Of a stretch of 64,000 nt of DNA, positions 1 through 9,812 are shown in pieces. The notes below the pieces were generated by a model that saw only the letters and a list, made by a program, of their open reading frames with translations, was not told the origin of the DNA and ran no database searches. The DNA is from Levyella massiliensis (GTDB taxonomy: Bacteria > Bacillota > Clostridia > Tissierellales > Peptoniphilaceae): assembly GCF_000308275.2 (NCBI RefSeq), contig NZ_HG529490.1, positions 813,158 to 877,157 of the forward strand. The letters are read 5' to 3'. The number at the start of each line of letters is the position of its first letter. Positions within the stretch are counted from its first letter, which is position 1. The position numbers were made by a program, and so were the translations under genes.

Positions 1-135
1 AATAGAGTGTATTATACTTCGTCCTCTCGAAATATACAATATAAGTAAGTTATTATAACTCCTTGAAAGATTATTTCTTTGATTTTGCAAATATTAAGAA
101 ATGTAATTTATCACTTTTATTGATGTATTAATATA

Positions 136-175
136 AAAAACACGGTGATACCGCATTTGATTCCACCGTGTTTTT
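136..175. terminator. Terminator after the MATE gene
   Basis: A perfect 12-bp inverted repeat (AAAAACACGGTG at 136-147, CACCGTGTTTTT at 164-175) lies just beyond the stop of the minus-strand MATE gene. The A-run and T-run flanks let it work in both directions. It probably ends the long minus-strand operon that starts near 7844. Bases 1-135 are AT-rich and show no gene I can support. Confidence 0.75.
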
Positions 176-216
176 GAATCTAATTTTACCTATTTACTAT
201 AGTGATGATTAAATAT

Positions 217-1572
217 TCATTGATTAGTGGTTTGGTTTTTACCCATCTTATTAAGTTCTCCAAGCATCATGAAGATACCTACAACAATCATGATGAAATC
301 TACAAGAGGCTGAGTGAACCAAACAGCTTTTACTCCAAATACCATTGGCAGAAGAATCATTGCAGGAACAAATAGGAAGAGCTGTCTAAGCATGACAATA
401 ATTCCTGCTTTCTTTCCGTTCCCGATTGATTGGAAGAATGTAATTGTCATTACCATTACTCCATACAGAATAAATACGGAATAGAACAGTCTGAAATTCC
501 CAACTCCCTGTGTTATGATACTTGCTTCTACTCCAAATAAGGAAAGTATCTGACTTGATAACAGCAATGATGGAATCCAAAAGACTGCTGCAAGAACAAG
601 TCCTCCGATAGAAAATACCTTCATTGCTTGCCTTACTCTGTCATATTGCTTTGCTCCGAAGTTTGTTCCGACAACAGGCTGCAATCCTTGACTCATTCCC
701 CAAAGAGGAATGAACGAAAAGGCATATACACGAAGCGATGCTGCCATCAAAATTCCGTTTGGATCTCCGCCATACTTAAATGCCATTTTATAAAGCATAG
801 TCTGTTGAATCATGAACAGAAGCTGCATCATCATAGCTGATGAGCCTACTCCAAACATTTCTTTTTTTATTTCCGCATCAGACTTAATCTTATGAATTTT
901 TACAACCTTGCTCTTTTTCAGGAAGTAGTGCAGCGTTACAACTGCTTGAACAAATTGGGCTGTAATAGTAGCAAGTGCGGCACCCTCAATGGCGTATTCA
1001 CCCATAACTGTCATTAAAATCGGATCAAGAATGATATTCAGTAAAGCTCCAAGTCCCATTATCATCATGGCTTTTTTCATTAGACCTTCGCCACGCATAA
1101 CCATGTTTGCGGACTGTGTAAAATTTACAAAGAGGGAACCGATAAAGATTACTCTTAGGTATCTGATACCATAAGCTTTGATCTCACCCGTTGCTCCGAC
1201 CATATCTAAAAAATGTGGTGCAAGTAGTATTCCGCCAACTGTTATGATTGCCGAAAACAAAATCACCCAGAAAATCAGGTTGCCCATGATTTTATCTACG
1301 GTTTTCTGATCTCCTTTACCAATCGCTCGTGATAAAACAGATGCAGAACCTACGCCAAGAAGTGTAGACACCCCGCTGTTAAAAAAAGTAAGTGGCATCG
1401 CAACGCCGCAGGCAGTCATTGCAGTTTGCCCTATGATTTTCCCGGCAAATATCCCGTCCATTAACGGATACAAACCGATTACTATCATTCCGATAACCGC
1501 CGGAATAGATAGCTGAAAAAGTAAATCTATCGGTCTTTTTGTTAACAGTTGTTCTTTCATATCTTGCTTCAT
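217..1572 (-). CDS. MATE family multidrug/Na+ efflux protein
   Basis: A 451-residue polytopic membrane protein of normal MATE length, with two similar halves of hydrophobic helices. It has the family-like N-terminal stretch 'RPIDLLFQLSIPAVIGMIV' and the 'GVGSASVLSRAIGKGD' loop. MATE proteins export cationic drugs or metabolites using Na+ or H+ gradients. It starts at an ATG after a GGGGG-type ribosome binding site, 27 bases after an ABC exporter gene, and is the last gene of a minus-strand operon with an ECF uptake module. From that context the substrate may be a metallophore or other small molecule, but this is inference. Confidence 0.88.
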   Translation of the reverse strand: MKQDMKEQLLTKRPIDLLFQLSIPAVIGMIVIGLYPLMDGIFAGKIIGQTAMTACGVAMPLTFFNSGVSTLLGVGSASVLSRAIGKGDQKTVDKIMGNLIFWVILFSAIITVGGILLAPHFLDMVGATGEIKAYGIRYLRVIFIGSLFVNFTQSANMVMRGEGLMKKAMMIMGLGALLNIILDPILMTVMGEYAIEGAALATITAQFVQAVVTLHYFLKKSKVVKIHKIKSDAEIKKEMFGVGSSAMMMQLLFMIQQTMLYKMAFKYGGDPNGILMAASLRVYAFSFIPLWGMSQGLQPVVGTNFGAKQYDRVRQAMKVFSIGGLVLAAVFWIPSLLLSSQILSLFGVEASIITQGVGNFRLFYSVFILYGVMVMTITFFQSIGNGKKAGIIVMLRQLFLFVPAMILLPMVFGVKAVWFTQPLVDFIMIVVGIFMMLGELNKMGKNQTTNQ

Positions 1573-1599
1573 TCTAAAGTCCCCCTTCTAAAAATGTTG

Positions 1600-3345
1600 C
1601 TATTTGATTTTCCATCCGATTGCTCTTTCCCTTTGATAAATAAATCGCTGATAAATTTGTGATTTCTCAAGTAGCTCCCCATGTGTTCCAACACTTTCTA
1701 CCTTACCTTTATCCATTACAACAATCTGATCTGCACCTTGAATGGTTTCCAATTTATGTGCAATGACAAGTACAGTTTTACCTTTTAGTAAATTGTGTAA
1801 AGCAACCATAAGTTGTTCTTCATTCTCAGGATCTACGCTTGATGTTGCCTCATCCAAAATCACAATCTTACTTGGTTTAAGCATTGCTCTGGCAATGGAA
1901 ATTCTTTGACGCTCGCCTCCTGATAAGTTAGAGCCTCCTTCCTGCAAAACCGTATCATATCCTTGAGGTAGTGCCATAATAAAATCATGGCACTGTGCCT
2001 GTTTAGCAACTTCCATAACTTCTTCATCACTTGCATCAGGATTACCAAACTTAATATTATTCTTTACTGTGTCATCAAACAGGTACACATCTTGAAAAAC
2101 AAAAGTAAAATTAGACAACAGGTTGTCATATTTAAAATCTTTTATATTTTTCCCATCAATCAAGATTTCGCCGCCATCAACATCCCAAAATCGTGATATT
2201 AAGTTACAGAGTGTTGTTTTTCCACTTCCTGAACCGCCTACAATAGCTGTTGTCTCTCCTTCCGATATAGAAAGAGTTATTCCATCAAACAATGATTGTT
2301 TTTCATAAGAAAATTTCACGTTATTAACCTCAACTTTGGCAACATTCAATTCCGTTACATTGCCTTCTGAAATTGTTGGTAGCTCTCGAAGTTTGGATAT
2401 GGCATCTAAATTTTGTACTGCAACCCCCCTTATATTTTGCATACTTCCAGCCATCTCAAATCCTGCAAATACAATAAAGCTTGATACTATAAGCATTACC
2501 GCTTTATATGGTGGAATCGAAGCAGAACAAAAGCGCAAAACTGAAGAAAGTATAATTGCGCAAATACCCAGTTTGAAAATAAAAAGGAAAATAAGAGCGG
2601 CAGGAGCAACTGTTTTTTCAACATTGATAAATCCTTTGCGGCTTTCAGAGATATTCCTATCTAATTCTGTTATCATTTCTTTCCCTTTTCCAAAAGACTT
2701 GATAACGCTAATTCCTTTTACATATTCTAAAGTGGTTGCATTCAAGTTGATTTTTAATGATTGTAGTTTCTTCGTCAACTCATCTGCTTTTTTCTGAAAG
2801 AGGGCATTACTTAACATCCCCACAAATAAGGTCGCTAATATGATAATCCCTGTAACCATATCAAACGGAAGCATAAAAAGTGCCATGATTGCTGTTTGAA
2901 TCACTCCTACAAAAAGTGTTTCAATAATATTTACACCTACGGTTTCAAGCTCCCCGATTACTGTCGTTAATCCTCCGGATATATTTCCAAGTCGATTGTT
3001 GCTGAAATATCCCATGTTTACTCGTTTTAATTGATCGCCGATATATAATCTGTTCTCTGCTCCCATGTTATAAGTAGCAATATACTTATTGCGATCTGCC
3101 ATATAACTACATAGTATTTTTCCTACAACACTTAACATTGCCACGCCAAATACAATATATACATCCTGTATAAGTACTTCTCTATGCTCAAAAATATTCT
3201 GAAATACTTTGAGTAAAAAAAGCATGATAGCTCCCAGCGCAACGCCCTCAAAAATACTTTTAAGTACCTCAAATAGAAGCATTCTACTGAGTTTTGACGA
3301 TTCTTTGCCTGCAATAGCATATAATTTTTTAATTAAATCTCTCAT
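1600..3345 (-). CDS. Half-size ABC transporter, permease fused to ATPase (YbtQ/IrtB-like)
   Basis: A 581-residue protein with an N-terminal six-helix ABC membrane domain (about residues 1-320) and a C-terminal nucleotide-binding domain with Walker A GGSGSGKTT, signature LSGGERQ and Walker B IVILDEATSSVD. It follows the preceding ABC gene with no gap, so the two probably form a heterodimer. Exporter-fold pairs of this sort next to AraC regulators include the siderophore importers YbtPQ and IrtAB. Here the partner genes are an ECF module and a MATE exporter. Substrate is not shown by sequence; iron-siderophore transport is an inference. Confidence 0.87.
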   Translation of the reverse strand: MRDLIKKLYAIAGKESSKLSRMLLFEVLKSIFEGVALGAIMLFLLKVFQNIFEHREVLIQDVYIVFGVAMLSVVGKILCSYMADRNKYIATYNMGAENRLYIGDQLKRVNMGYFSNNRLGNISGGLTTVIGELETVGVNIIETLFVGVIQTAIMALFMLPFDMVTGIIILATLFVGMLSNALFQKKADELTKKLQSLKINLNATTLEYVKGISVIKSFGKGKEMITELDRNISESRKGFINVEKTVAPAALIFLFIFKLGICAIILSSVLRFCSASIPPYKAVMLIVSSFIVFAGFEMAGSMQNIRGVAVQNLDAISKLRELPTISEGNVTELNVAKVEVNNVKFSYEKQSLFDGITLSISEGETTAIVGGSGSGKTTLCNLISRFWDVDGGEILIDGKNIKDFKYDNLLSNFTFVFQDVYLFDDTVKNNIKFGNPDASDEEVMEVAKQAQCHDFIMALPQGYDTVLQEGGSNLSGGERQRISIARAMLKPSKIVILDEATSSVDPENEEQLMVALHNLLKGKTVLVIAHKLETIQGADQIVVMDKGKVESVGTHGELLEKSQIYQRFIYQRERAIGWKIK

Positions 3346-5061
3346 TTACTTTACCTCCGCCTGTTGATATACACTAATGTGCGATTTCCACATTTTTGCG
3401 TAGGTTTCGCTTTTACCAAGAAGCTCGGAATGTGTTCCTTCAGCTTCTATTTCTCCATTGGTTACTACAATAATCTTGTTCGCACGAATTATAGTCGAAA
3501 GTCTATGAGCTATCATAATAACGGTTTTATTTTTAACCAATGCATCTATAGATTTCTGAATTTCTGCCTCATTGTCTGGATCAGAGTAAGCAGTAGCTTC
3601 ATCCAAAAGAACGATAGGACTATCTTTTAGCAACGCTCTTGCAATGGTAATTCTTTGACGTTCACCACCCGAAAGATTATTGCCCGCTTCACCAACAATC
3701 GTGTTATATCCGTCAGGCAAGCTCATAATAAAGTCATGACAACTGGCTTTCTTGCACGCTTGTTCAATTTCTTCAATACTCGCATCAGGCTTAGCCAATT
3801 TCATATTTTCTAAAATGGTTTTTTTGAAAAGATAATTCTCTTGCGAAACATAGGTTACAAGTTCCATATTTTTTTCAAGAGAAATATCTTTTACATTTAC
3901 ATTGCCTATGCAAATTTTTCCATTGTCAGCATTCCAATATCCGGCAATTAATTTTGCAATGGTAGATTTTCCGCTGCCTGAATATCCTACAATAGCTGTA
4001 AGTTGTTTTTCTTCTGCATGAAAAGACAAATTTTCAAATACTTTCTTTTCGTCGTTATAACCAAAACTTACATTTTCAAAGGTTATGCCGTAAGAGCTTA
4101 TCGTATTACAATTATCTCCTCTTTCAAGCTCCGGCAAATTCATTACTGTCTTGATTTCATCAATCACTACTCTTACGTTTGCCATTGTATCCATATGGCT
4201 CATTGCTTTAATCAAAGGCTTATAAGATGCATAAGATAACAGCACACACATAATGAGAATGCCAACAGAAATGCTCCCTTTCATGTATAGAAACAAAGAA
4301 ATAGGCAAGACAAACAACATAGTTGAAGGCAGAATTTCCATTGCAGCAGTCATATAAAAACAAACACTTAAATACCAACTAAGCATACTGTCCCTGTTCT
4401 TATTAACGGCATCTACAAATTTTCCATAGGATGACGCTGATTTATTGAAAGCTTTGATAACCTGAATACCTCTAATATATTCAACCGCAGTAGTATTCAT
4501 GTTTTTTGCAGCTTGTTGGTAGTTACGAGATTTTTCCTCGTATCCTCCCATCATTAAAAACGAGAACAATACACCGATTGGAAGAGTTACAAGATTGGCA
4601 AGACCTATTCTCCAATCAAGCACAAAAATAATAATAACTAACACGATGGGAATAATAACATTTGCGATTACTTCTGGGATTACATGTGCGATTGGCTGTT
4701 CCATTTTATCCAAAGTTTCAACCATAAACTGTGTCCATTCACCACTGCTCCTTTTCTCAACTTCCCCCATAGATAATCTGCTTATTTTTCTTGCAAGTTT
4801 TTTTCTCTCATCTTCAATAATACGAAAAGCAAGATTATGAGAAGTTAATGTTGATATTTCATGAAAAATAACACTTCCTAAAAGTCCGCATAAAATTATT
4901 AAAATAGGCTCTTTATAAATCATAAAATTTATTTTTCCAGCAGCTATATGTTCAACGATTTTCGCCATTGCAAAATATGGCAAAACTCCACAAAGCACCC
5001 CAAGGACTGCGACAAAAACTGCAAAAATAATTTGTCCTAAATGCTTCTTTAACACATCCAT
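3346..5061 (-). CDS. Half-size ABC transporter, permease fused to ATPase (YbtP/IrtA-like)
   Basis: A 571-residue ABC half-transporter: hydrophobic domain roughly 1-310, then an ATPase with Walker A GYSGSGKST, signature LSGGERQ and Walker B IVLLDEATAYSD. The start overlaps the end of the double-ATPase gene by 13 bases, and the stop abuts the next ABC gene, which indicates translational coupling and a heterodimeric complex. Fold and pairing match exporter-type ABC systems, some of which import metal-siderophore complexes. The regulator and shared operator upstream support a metal- or siderophore-related role, without naming the substrate. Confidence 0.87.
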   Translation of the reverse strand: MDVLKKHLGQIIFAVFVAVLGVLCGVLPYFAMAKIVEHIAAGKINFMIYKEPILIILCGLLGSVIFHEISTLTSHNLAFRIIEDERKKLARKISRLSMGEVEKRSSGEWTQFMVETLDKMEQPIAHVIPEVIANVIIPIVLVIIIFVLDWRIGLANLVTLPIGVLFSFLMMGGYEEKSRNYQQAAKNMNTTAVEYIRGIQVIKAFNKSASSYGKFVDAVNKNRDSMLSWYLSVCFYMTAAMEILPSTMLFVLPISLFLYMKGSISVGILIMCVLLSYASYKPLIKAMSHMDTMANVRVVIDEIKTVMNLPELERGDNCNTISSYGITFENVSFGYNDEKKVFENLSFHAEEKQLTAIVGYSGSGKSTIAKLIAGYWNADNGKICIGNVNVKDISLEKNMELVTYVSQENYLFKKTILENMKLAKPDASIEEIEQACKKASCHDFIMSLPDGYNTIVGEAGNNLSGGERQRITIARALLKDSPIVLLDEATAYSDPDNEAEIQKSIDALVKNKTVIMIAHRLSTIIRANKIIVVTNGEIEAEGTHSELLGKSETYAKMWKSHISVYQQAEVK

Positions 5062-6539
5062 TTTTCCACCTCTTTCGCATTCATTGACTTTAATAAGTCT
5101 TGTATATTTTCTAAATAATAATCTTCTGTAATTTCCCCATCATCAAGTTTTAATATTCTATTGCAAGTTCTTGCAATAAATTCAATGTCATGAGAGATAA
5201 TCAGAAATTTGGTTCCATTCTTTTGTTGTTCCTTAATTAAAACCCTAACTTTTTCCATACTGTTAAAATCTAAACCGGATGTTGGCTCATCCAATATAAT
5301 CATCGGAGCATTTCTCATCATAGCAACACCTAAAACAAGCCTTTGCTTTTGTCCACCAGACAAAGTTGCAGGATGTTTATTTTTTAACTCAATCAAGCCT
5401 AATTTTCTTAATATATCTTCGGCTTTATCTATGTTTTTATCAGGATTGTCTAATCCTGTTGTTAATTCGTCTATTAAATCTTCTCCAAAAAGTTGAGAAT
5501 CTAAATCTTGAGGTATATACCAAATTTTCCCAATGCGTTGCTTGTATTTTTTTGAGTTTCCATCCACTAAGATTTCACCGGAACTTTCTTTCATTAAGCC
5601 TGCAAAAACCTTTCCTAATGTGCTTTTTCCCACACCATTTGCACCAACCAAAGCAATAATTTCATTGTTATCGTATTGAAAAGTTATATTTTTAAGCAGC
5701 TGGTGGTTCTTAAAATCTTTACTTAAGCCCGTTACCGATATTGGATGTGGCGATGTGATTCCGCTCAAATCGGTATTTGGAATAGAAATATCCTCAAAAC
5801 GCAAAGAACGAAGCCCTTTTTTATTAAGCGCCTCAGACTTTTGTTCCTGTATTTCATTTGATGAATATTCTTTAATTATTTTTCCGTTTTCCATAAAAAT
5901 ATATCGGTCAGCAATACCTCTTAAATAAAAAAGTCGATGTTCTGCGATAATACTTGTTTTCCCACTGTTTTTTAATCTTTTTATTAAGTCTGCAAGAAGA
6001 TATGTTGCACTTAAATCAAGATTTGCTGATGGTTCATCAAATACGTATACGTCAGGCTCCATTGCTTTTGCCGAACATATTGCTACTTTTTGTCTCATGC
6101 CATATGATAAGGAATAGATACTTGTATTGAGTAAATCTTCAATTCCCATTTCTTTTACAGTTTGATTAACTCGCTTTATTATTTCACTATGTGCAAGTCC
6201 CATATTTTCGCATCCAAAAGCAATTTCTCCGGCAACTTCATTGGAAAAAAACTGACTTCTTGGATCCTGAAAAACATTACCAATCATTTTCCCTATTTCC
6301 CAAGATGGTAATTGGTGTATGTCCTTCTCTTTAATAAAAGTTTTTCCGCTTAACTCTCCTTGAAAGAACGACGGTATAAGCCCGTTGATCACTCTTGTTA
6401 ATGTGGATTTTCCGCAACCTGAAGCTCCAATGATTGCAATACATTCCCCTTGTAAGATGTTCAAATTGATGTCATTAAGCTGCATTTCATTTTTATTGTA
6501 TGAATAGCTTACATGATGAATCTTTACTTCACTTTTCAT
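5049..6539 (-). CDS. ECF transporter double ATPase (two fused EcfA domains)
   Basis: About 496 residues with two complete ABC ATPase domains in tandem: Walker A GASGCGKST in the first and GANGVGKST in the second, each followed by a signature (LSYGMRQK; LSGGQKQR) and Walker B (VYVFDEPSANLD; MIILDEPTSGLD). Fused EcfA-EcfA' proteins power energy-coupling factor uptake systems. I choose the ATG at 6539, behind GAGGAGGGG, over a TTG one codon earlier. It lies between the broken EcfT gene and an ABC exporter pair, so the operon combines an importer motor with exporter-fold proteins. Confidence 0.9.
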   Translation of the reverse strand: MKSEVKIHHVSYSYNKNEMQLNDINLNILQGECIAIIGASGCGKSTLTRVINGLIPSFFQGELSGKTFIKEKDIHQLPSWEIGKMIGNVFQDPRSQFFSNEVAGEIAFGCENMGLAHSEIIKRVNQTVKEMGIEDLLNTSIYSLSYGMRQKVAICSAKAMEPDVYVFDEPSANLDLSATYLLADLIKRLKNSGKTSIIAEHRLFYLRGIADRYIFMENGKIIKEYSSNEIQEQKSEALNKKGLRSLRFEDISIPNTDLSGITSPHPISVTGLSKDFKNHQLLKNITFQYDNNEIIALVGANGVGKSTLGKVFAGLMKESSGEILVDGNSKKYKQRIGKIWYIPQDLDSQLFGEDLIDELTTGLDNPDKNIDKAEDILRKLGLIELKNKHPATLSGGQKQRLVLGVAMMRNAPMIILDEPTSGLDFNSMEKVRVLIKEQQKNGTKFLIISHDIEFIARTCNRILKLDDGEITEDYYLENIQDLLKSMNAKEVEKWMC

Positions 6540-6552
6540 CAATTTCCCCTCC

Positions 6553-7238
6553 TCAAATAATGCAAACGATTAGCAATAAAAGACTGATCGTTAAAATCGC
6601 AATATCCGTCTTGCTCATTTTCGTTTCATAATAGCTTTGCTTTTTACCGGTGTTTTCAACACCTCTTACAATAGCCGCTGCAGCAAGTTCATCTCCAACT
6701 TTAATTGAACGAAAAATTAAAGGGACTACTACATACTCAACAGTTCTTAATGGATGAAAAAACACCTTTTTTTACTTCCGGTTAATCCACGCACCATCAT
6801 TGCTTCTTTTATCGTTTTTATTTCCCCTGATATGGTTGGAATAAATCTGATCATAATAACCAAAATCAGAAGTATATTTTGTGGCACTGAGCTTTTCTGA
6901 AATACAGCAATCAATTTTCCTGATGGTATTTTGAAAGTTAAATAGGCTGCCATAATAGGAACAATAAATTTATATATCATTCCTAATAACATCGGCGATA
7001 TTATCATCACTCCTTTTGGAACCATCATTATCAACCAAAATGTTGTAAATGAATAAAGCAGCACATATTGCACGCTTTGTTTGATAAAACCGAAATATGC
7101 AAGTAGCATAGCGAGCCATATCACAAACAAAGCGTGCATATAATAGCTTTCAGTAAAAATAGATACCATACAGGCGAGAAATGTTAATAATAGCGTACCT
7201 ATACCACTTAATTCTCTTAGTCTTTTCTCGCAGCTCAT
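6553..7238 (-). pseudogene. ECF transporter T component (EcfT), frameshifted in an A7 run
   Basis: Two reading frames together make one EcfT-like protein. The first (7238-6747) carries the membrane helices and ends '...MMVRGLTGSKKRCFFIH'. The second (6765-6553) continues 'FFHPLRTVEYVVVPLIFRS...'. The break lies in seven A (minus strand) at 6767-6773; one more A would give a continuous protein of about 228 residues including the 'MVRGL' coupling region, with matching sequence across the join. The change is to the -1 frame at AAA AAA AGG, so a real deletion, a sequencing error, or programmed slippage are all possible. EcfT links the S component to the ATPases; loss would disable the importer. 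Confidence 0.75.
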
Positions 7239-7241
7239 TGT

Positions 7242-7844
7242 TTAACTCAAAATTCCGGCTTTTTCAAAGTGTTTTTTGAGAATTTTTTGTGATATAAGCA
7301 CACCTAATGCAGATAATATTACTGTTATAATTACACCAATGAGCATCAATTTCGGAGAAGAAACCATATTATACTGAAGCTTCATCGTAGCATCTGCAAA
7401 ACCACTTGCGAGTGCCTGTTTTTGATAGCTTTCCCATGCAACCCAGCAAGGTACGCCAATTCCCAATACCATGCCGATTCCATAGATACTCCAGCCAATC
7501 ATGTTTCTAACAGGATTTCTATATGTGTTTTTACCAATCATCACAATTTCAGAAATAACTGCAACAGCTATAAAATAAGGAACCATAAACATATAACCCA
7601 TCGCTGCGGTAATAAGTGCATATATCATTACCCAAACAAATAAAAGGCCATGCTTATTTACTCTGTTGGCTGCTACCAAGTAAAAAATTGAACCCAAAAA
7701 CATTTCAATGCCTGCTGTTCCATAAAGGTAAAGAATAGGGATAGCTACCGTACCCATTCCAACTAAAAATGCTATTGCATAGAACAGAGCCATCATAACG
7801 GCAACCGTTACAATATCCTTTACCGTCATTTTTTCTTTCGTCAT
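7242..7844 (-). CDS. ECF transporter S component, MptD/Trep_Strep family
   Basis: A 200-residue membrane protein with about five or six hydrophobic segments and the pattern of the Trep_Strep (MptD) family of ECF substrate-binding subunits. It starts at an ATG with a GGAGG site at about 7851-7855 and is the first gene of the minus-strand operon S-T-A-A'-ABC-ABC-MATE. The stop is four bases before the EcfT start. S components bind the substrate in the membrane; the ligand of this family is not established, and the context suggests a metal chelate or cofactor. A 19-bp palindromic motif shared with the other transport operon lies just upstream at 7861-7879. Confidence 0.8.
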   Translation of the reverse strand: MTKEKMTVKDIVTVAVMMALFYAIAFLVGMGTVAIPILYLYGTAGIEMFLGSIFYLVAANRVNKHGLLFVWVMIYALITAAMGYMFMVPYFIAVAVISEIVMIGKNTYRNPVRNMIGWSIYGIGMVLGIGVPCWVAWESYQKQALASGFADATMKLQYNMVSSPKLMLIGVIITVILSALGVLISQKILKKHFEKAGILS

Positions 7845-7860
7845 ATTAAACGCCTCCTTT

Positions 7861-7879
7861 TTAGTTAGATAAAGCTAAC
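7861..7879. promoter_or_regulatory. Shared 19-bp palindromic operator, copy 1
   Basis: TTAGTTAGATAAAGCTAAC, with GTTAG/CTAAC arms six bases apart, sits 17 bases upstream of the S-component start. The same 19-mer with a single mismatch occurs on the other strand at 16086-16104, upstream of the second transport operon. The half-site resembles those of DtxR-type iron regulators, but the spacing differs, so either AraC protein of the element or a metal regulator could bind it. Confidence 0.6.
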
Positions 7880-7888
7880 ATCTGTTCG

Positions 7889-7918
7889 AAAAAAATAGGA
7901 AGACCGGATGGTCTTCCT
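7889..7918 (-). terminator. Terminator after the AraC gene
   Basis: AGGAAGACC (7897-7905) and GGTCTTCCT (7910-7918) form a perfect 9-bp stem with a four-base loop. On the minus strand it is followed by a run of seven T. It lies 89 bases after the AraC stop and separates the regulator from the ECF operon, so that operon must have its own promoter. Confidence 0.85.
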
Positions 7919-8006
7919 GCAACAAATGTCCATCTTCAGCAACTATGTTACATCAAAATGGATATTTCTCTTATAACCTATTAGACCTTTATTTGCTCCA
8001 AACAGG

Positions 8007-8978
8007 TCAAACAGATTTACTCCTATATTGTTGTGGTGTCTCTCCAAAATGTTTTTTAAAAGCTGAAGAAAACTTGCCTTGATTTAAGTATCCTGCTAAA
8101 TCCGCTATTTCTCCGATAGACATACTTGACTTATGAATTAGTAACTCTGCTGCCGCTTCAAGACAAGTTTTTTTAATGAAACTGCCTATTGAATTTCCGG
8201 TTATATAAGCAAAACATCTTTTAAGACTTGATTCAGAAATTGCATATTTTTTTGCCAGTTCAGAAATAGAATATCTATCAAAAGGATTTTCCATAAGAGC
8301 TTTGTAGCATTCTTGAGTTGCTTCGTACACAGGCTCAGAAAAGGATGGAAGTTTATGTGTGTCTTTACTTTCAACTAAACTCAGAAATAGTAATAGTTCT
8401 ATTGTTTTAATTATTGAATATGGAAGCTGTATCCTCTCATCAACCCTATATAATTCACCAATAATATGATTGATTTCATGACGAGAGCGGATAATTAACG
8501 CCGCCCCATTTTTGCACACCTTATCCCGCATTTCAAACAAATCTATATTTCCATATGGAAAATATTTTGAAATGGACTTTTGTGCTATACTCATATCAAT
8601 AAAAAGAGAAAGCCCTACATATTTTTTCATGGGAATACAAGAGTTTTCAAACGGTACTTTCCCAAGTTCTAAAACACTTAAATCTCCTTTTCCAATAAAT
8701 GCGCGTTCATTATTTTCCAGCTTAAATTCATAGCACCCTTCAAGGCAATGATCAATTTGTAAGATTCCTTCTTTAGGTGTTATTTTTTGATGTGTTGTTT
8801 TCATATTTAAGTTGTTATAAGATAATTGAATTCCTTCAAGCAAATCATAACAACGCATTTCTCCTGTACCCGTTTCGTTTCTAAAACGATAAACTTTCGC
8901 ATTATCAACATTTTTCTTCTCCGAAAAAATATACCCATTGTAGGCGTTTTCGATAATACTCTTTCTATTTAACTCCAT
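8007..8978 (-). CDS. AraC family transcriptional regulator
   Basis: A 323-residue protein. Its last 100 or so residues are a double helix-turn-helix AraC domain: 'YSISELAKKYAISESSLKRCFAYITGN' then 'MSIGEIADLAGYLNQGKFSSAFKKHFGETPQQYR'. The N-terminal two thirds is an unassigned ligand-sensing domain like that of PchR/YbtA-type siderophore regulators. It lies just upstream of the ECF/ABC/MATE operon on the same strand, separated by a terminator, and probably activates it. An extended -10 (TGGTATAAT, minus strand, TATAAT at 9024-9029) precedes it. It is not a close copy of the second AraC protein at 16276. Confidence 0.88.
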   Translation of the reverse strand: MELNRKSIIENAYNGYIFSEKKNVDNAKVYRFRNETGTGEMRCYDLLEGIQLSYNNLNMKTTHQKITPKEGILQIDHCLEGCYEFKLENNERAFIGKGDLSVLELGKVPFENSCIPMKKYVGLSLFIDMSIAQKSISKYFPYGNIDLFEMRDKVCKNGAALIIRSRHEINHIIGELYRVDERIQLPYSIIKTIELLLFLSLVESKDTHKLPSFSEPVYEATQECYKALMENPFDRYSISELAKKYAISESSLKRCFAYITGNSIGSFIKKTCLEAAAELLIHKSSMSIGEIADLAGYLNQGKFSSAFKKHFGETPQQYRSKSV

Positions 8979-9395
8979 ACCTTTTGTCTCGCTTCTTGAT
9001 AATTTTTTGCTATTTATTTTACTATTATACCATAAATATGAGCCTCCCTCTTCCCATCTCTTATTAAATTTGATATACTGTTTTGAAAATATGCTTAATG
9101 CTTGCTTGACTTTTTATGTATTCTTATTTATCGCTCGCTTTCTTGTTTCCTTGATTTCTCAGTATTCATAAAACCAAAATTTCTTTCAGCAGAAAGGTCA
9201 TGGCGTAAGTCATAATCCTCCACAAGTAGATAAAGTCCTACCTTTGGTCTATTCAGTTGTCAAGGAACAATTGCCTATTGGCTTTCAGAGAGATTTTCTT
9301 TTAAGTAATTCTTGAAAATAATTCTTCAATTAAATTAAGAGGACAGATCTCCCTTCACTTTATAAAAGGAAAATCTGCCCTCATGCACAAGGCGA
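8979..9395. other. AT-rich intergenic region
   Basis: 417 bases with no reading frame I can support on either strand. It holds the promoter of the minus-strand AraC gene at its left end (-10 at 9024-9029) and the terminator of the sigma-factor gene at its right end. The middle shows no repeats or strong structure and may be decayed element DNA. Confidence 0.5.
9339..9382 (-). terminator. Hairpin after the sigma-factor gene
   Basis: GAGGACAGAT at 9339-9348 pairs with ATCTGCCCTC at 9373-9382 (one mismatch), 14 bases after the minus-strand sigma gene. A T/A-rich tract follows but the loop is long, so terminator activity is likely rather than certain. Confidence 0.5.
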
Positions 9396-9812
9396 TTACT
9401 TCATAAATTCTTCCAATAGCACCCTTAGTTTTTTAAGAATGCTATTTTTTCGCCATTGTATAGCTTGATAGCTCACTTTCTTGCCTCTCGCTATGCTTGA
9501 TAGCGTTTCATCATTGAAATACAAACGCTCTATGATGTCCCTTTCCTCATCGTTTAGTTTTGATATAGCATTTCTGACTGCCTCAATCATCATCTGTGTT
9601 TCAACAATCTTTGCTACATCAACGCTTTCATCAGCGATGTTATTTACAAAATTCCCATCATGATCCAAAGAGGAAAAGAAAAGCAGGTGGTTTTTTCTGT
9701 CCACCTGCTCTAAATACTTCTCGTGTTCTTTTTCTCGCCAGTAGACTTTATAAATATCTTCACTGACTTTTACCTTTTGCCCTCTGACATAAAGGTAATA
9801 CTCTTTTGCCAT
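9396..9812 (-). CDS. Small sigma-70-like factor of a conjugative/mobilizable element
   Basis: A 138-residue protein with a C-terminal sigma region-4-like helix-turn-helix: 'LNDEERDIIERLYFNDETLSSIARGKKVSYQAIQWRKNSILKKL'. Small sigma-like proteins of this type are common in Tn916- and Tn1549-related elements, where they are thought to control transfer or excision genes. The ATG start follows GGAGG. Upstream, at 9830-9860, a perfect 10-bp stem (TTTTTTGTCT/AGACAAAAAA) precedes the ribosome binding site and could affect its expression. It sits alone between the two transport clusters, suggesting that cargo has been inserted around element backbone genes. Confidence 0.8.
   Translation of the reverse strand: MAKEYYLYVRGQKVKVSEDIYKVYWREKEHEKYLEQVDRKNHLLFFSSLDHDGNFVNNIADESVDVAKIVETQMMIEAVRNAISKLNDEERDIIERLYFNDETLSSIARGKKVSYQAIQWRKNSILKKLRVLLEEFMK

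Noticed and set aside
1..60. Left attachment site repeat matching the rumA end
   Set aside because: Only a loose ACTTC-GTC similarity to the rumA 3' end is seen; too weak, and the left end is probably outside the window.
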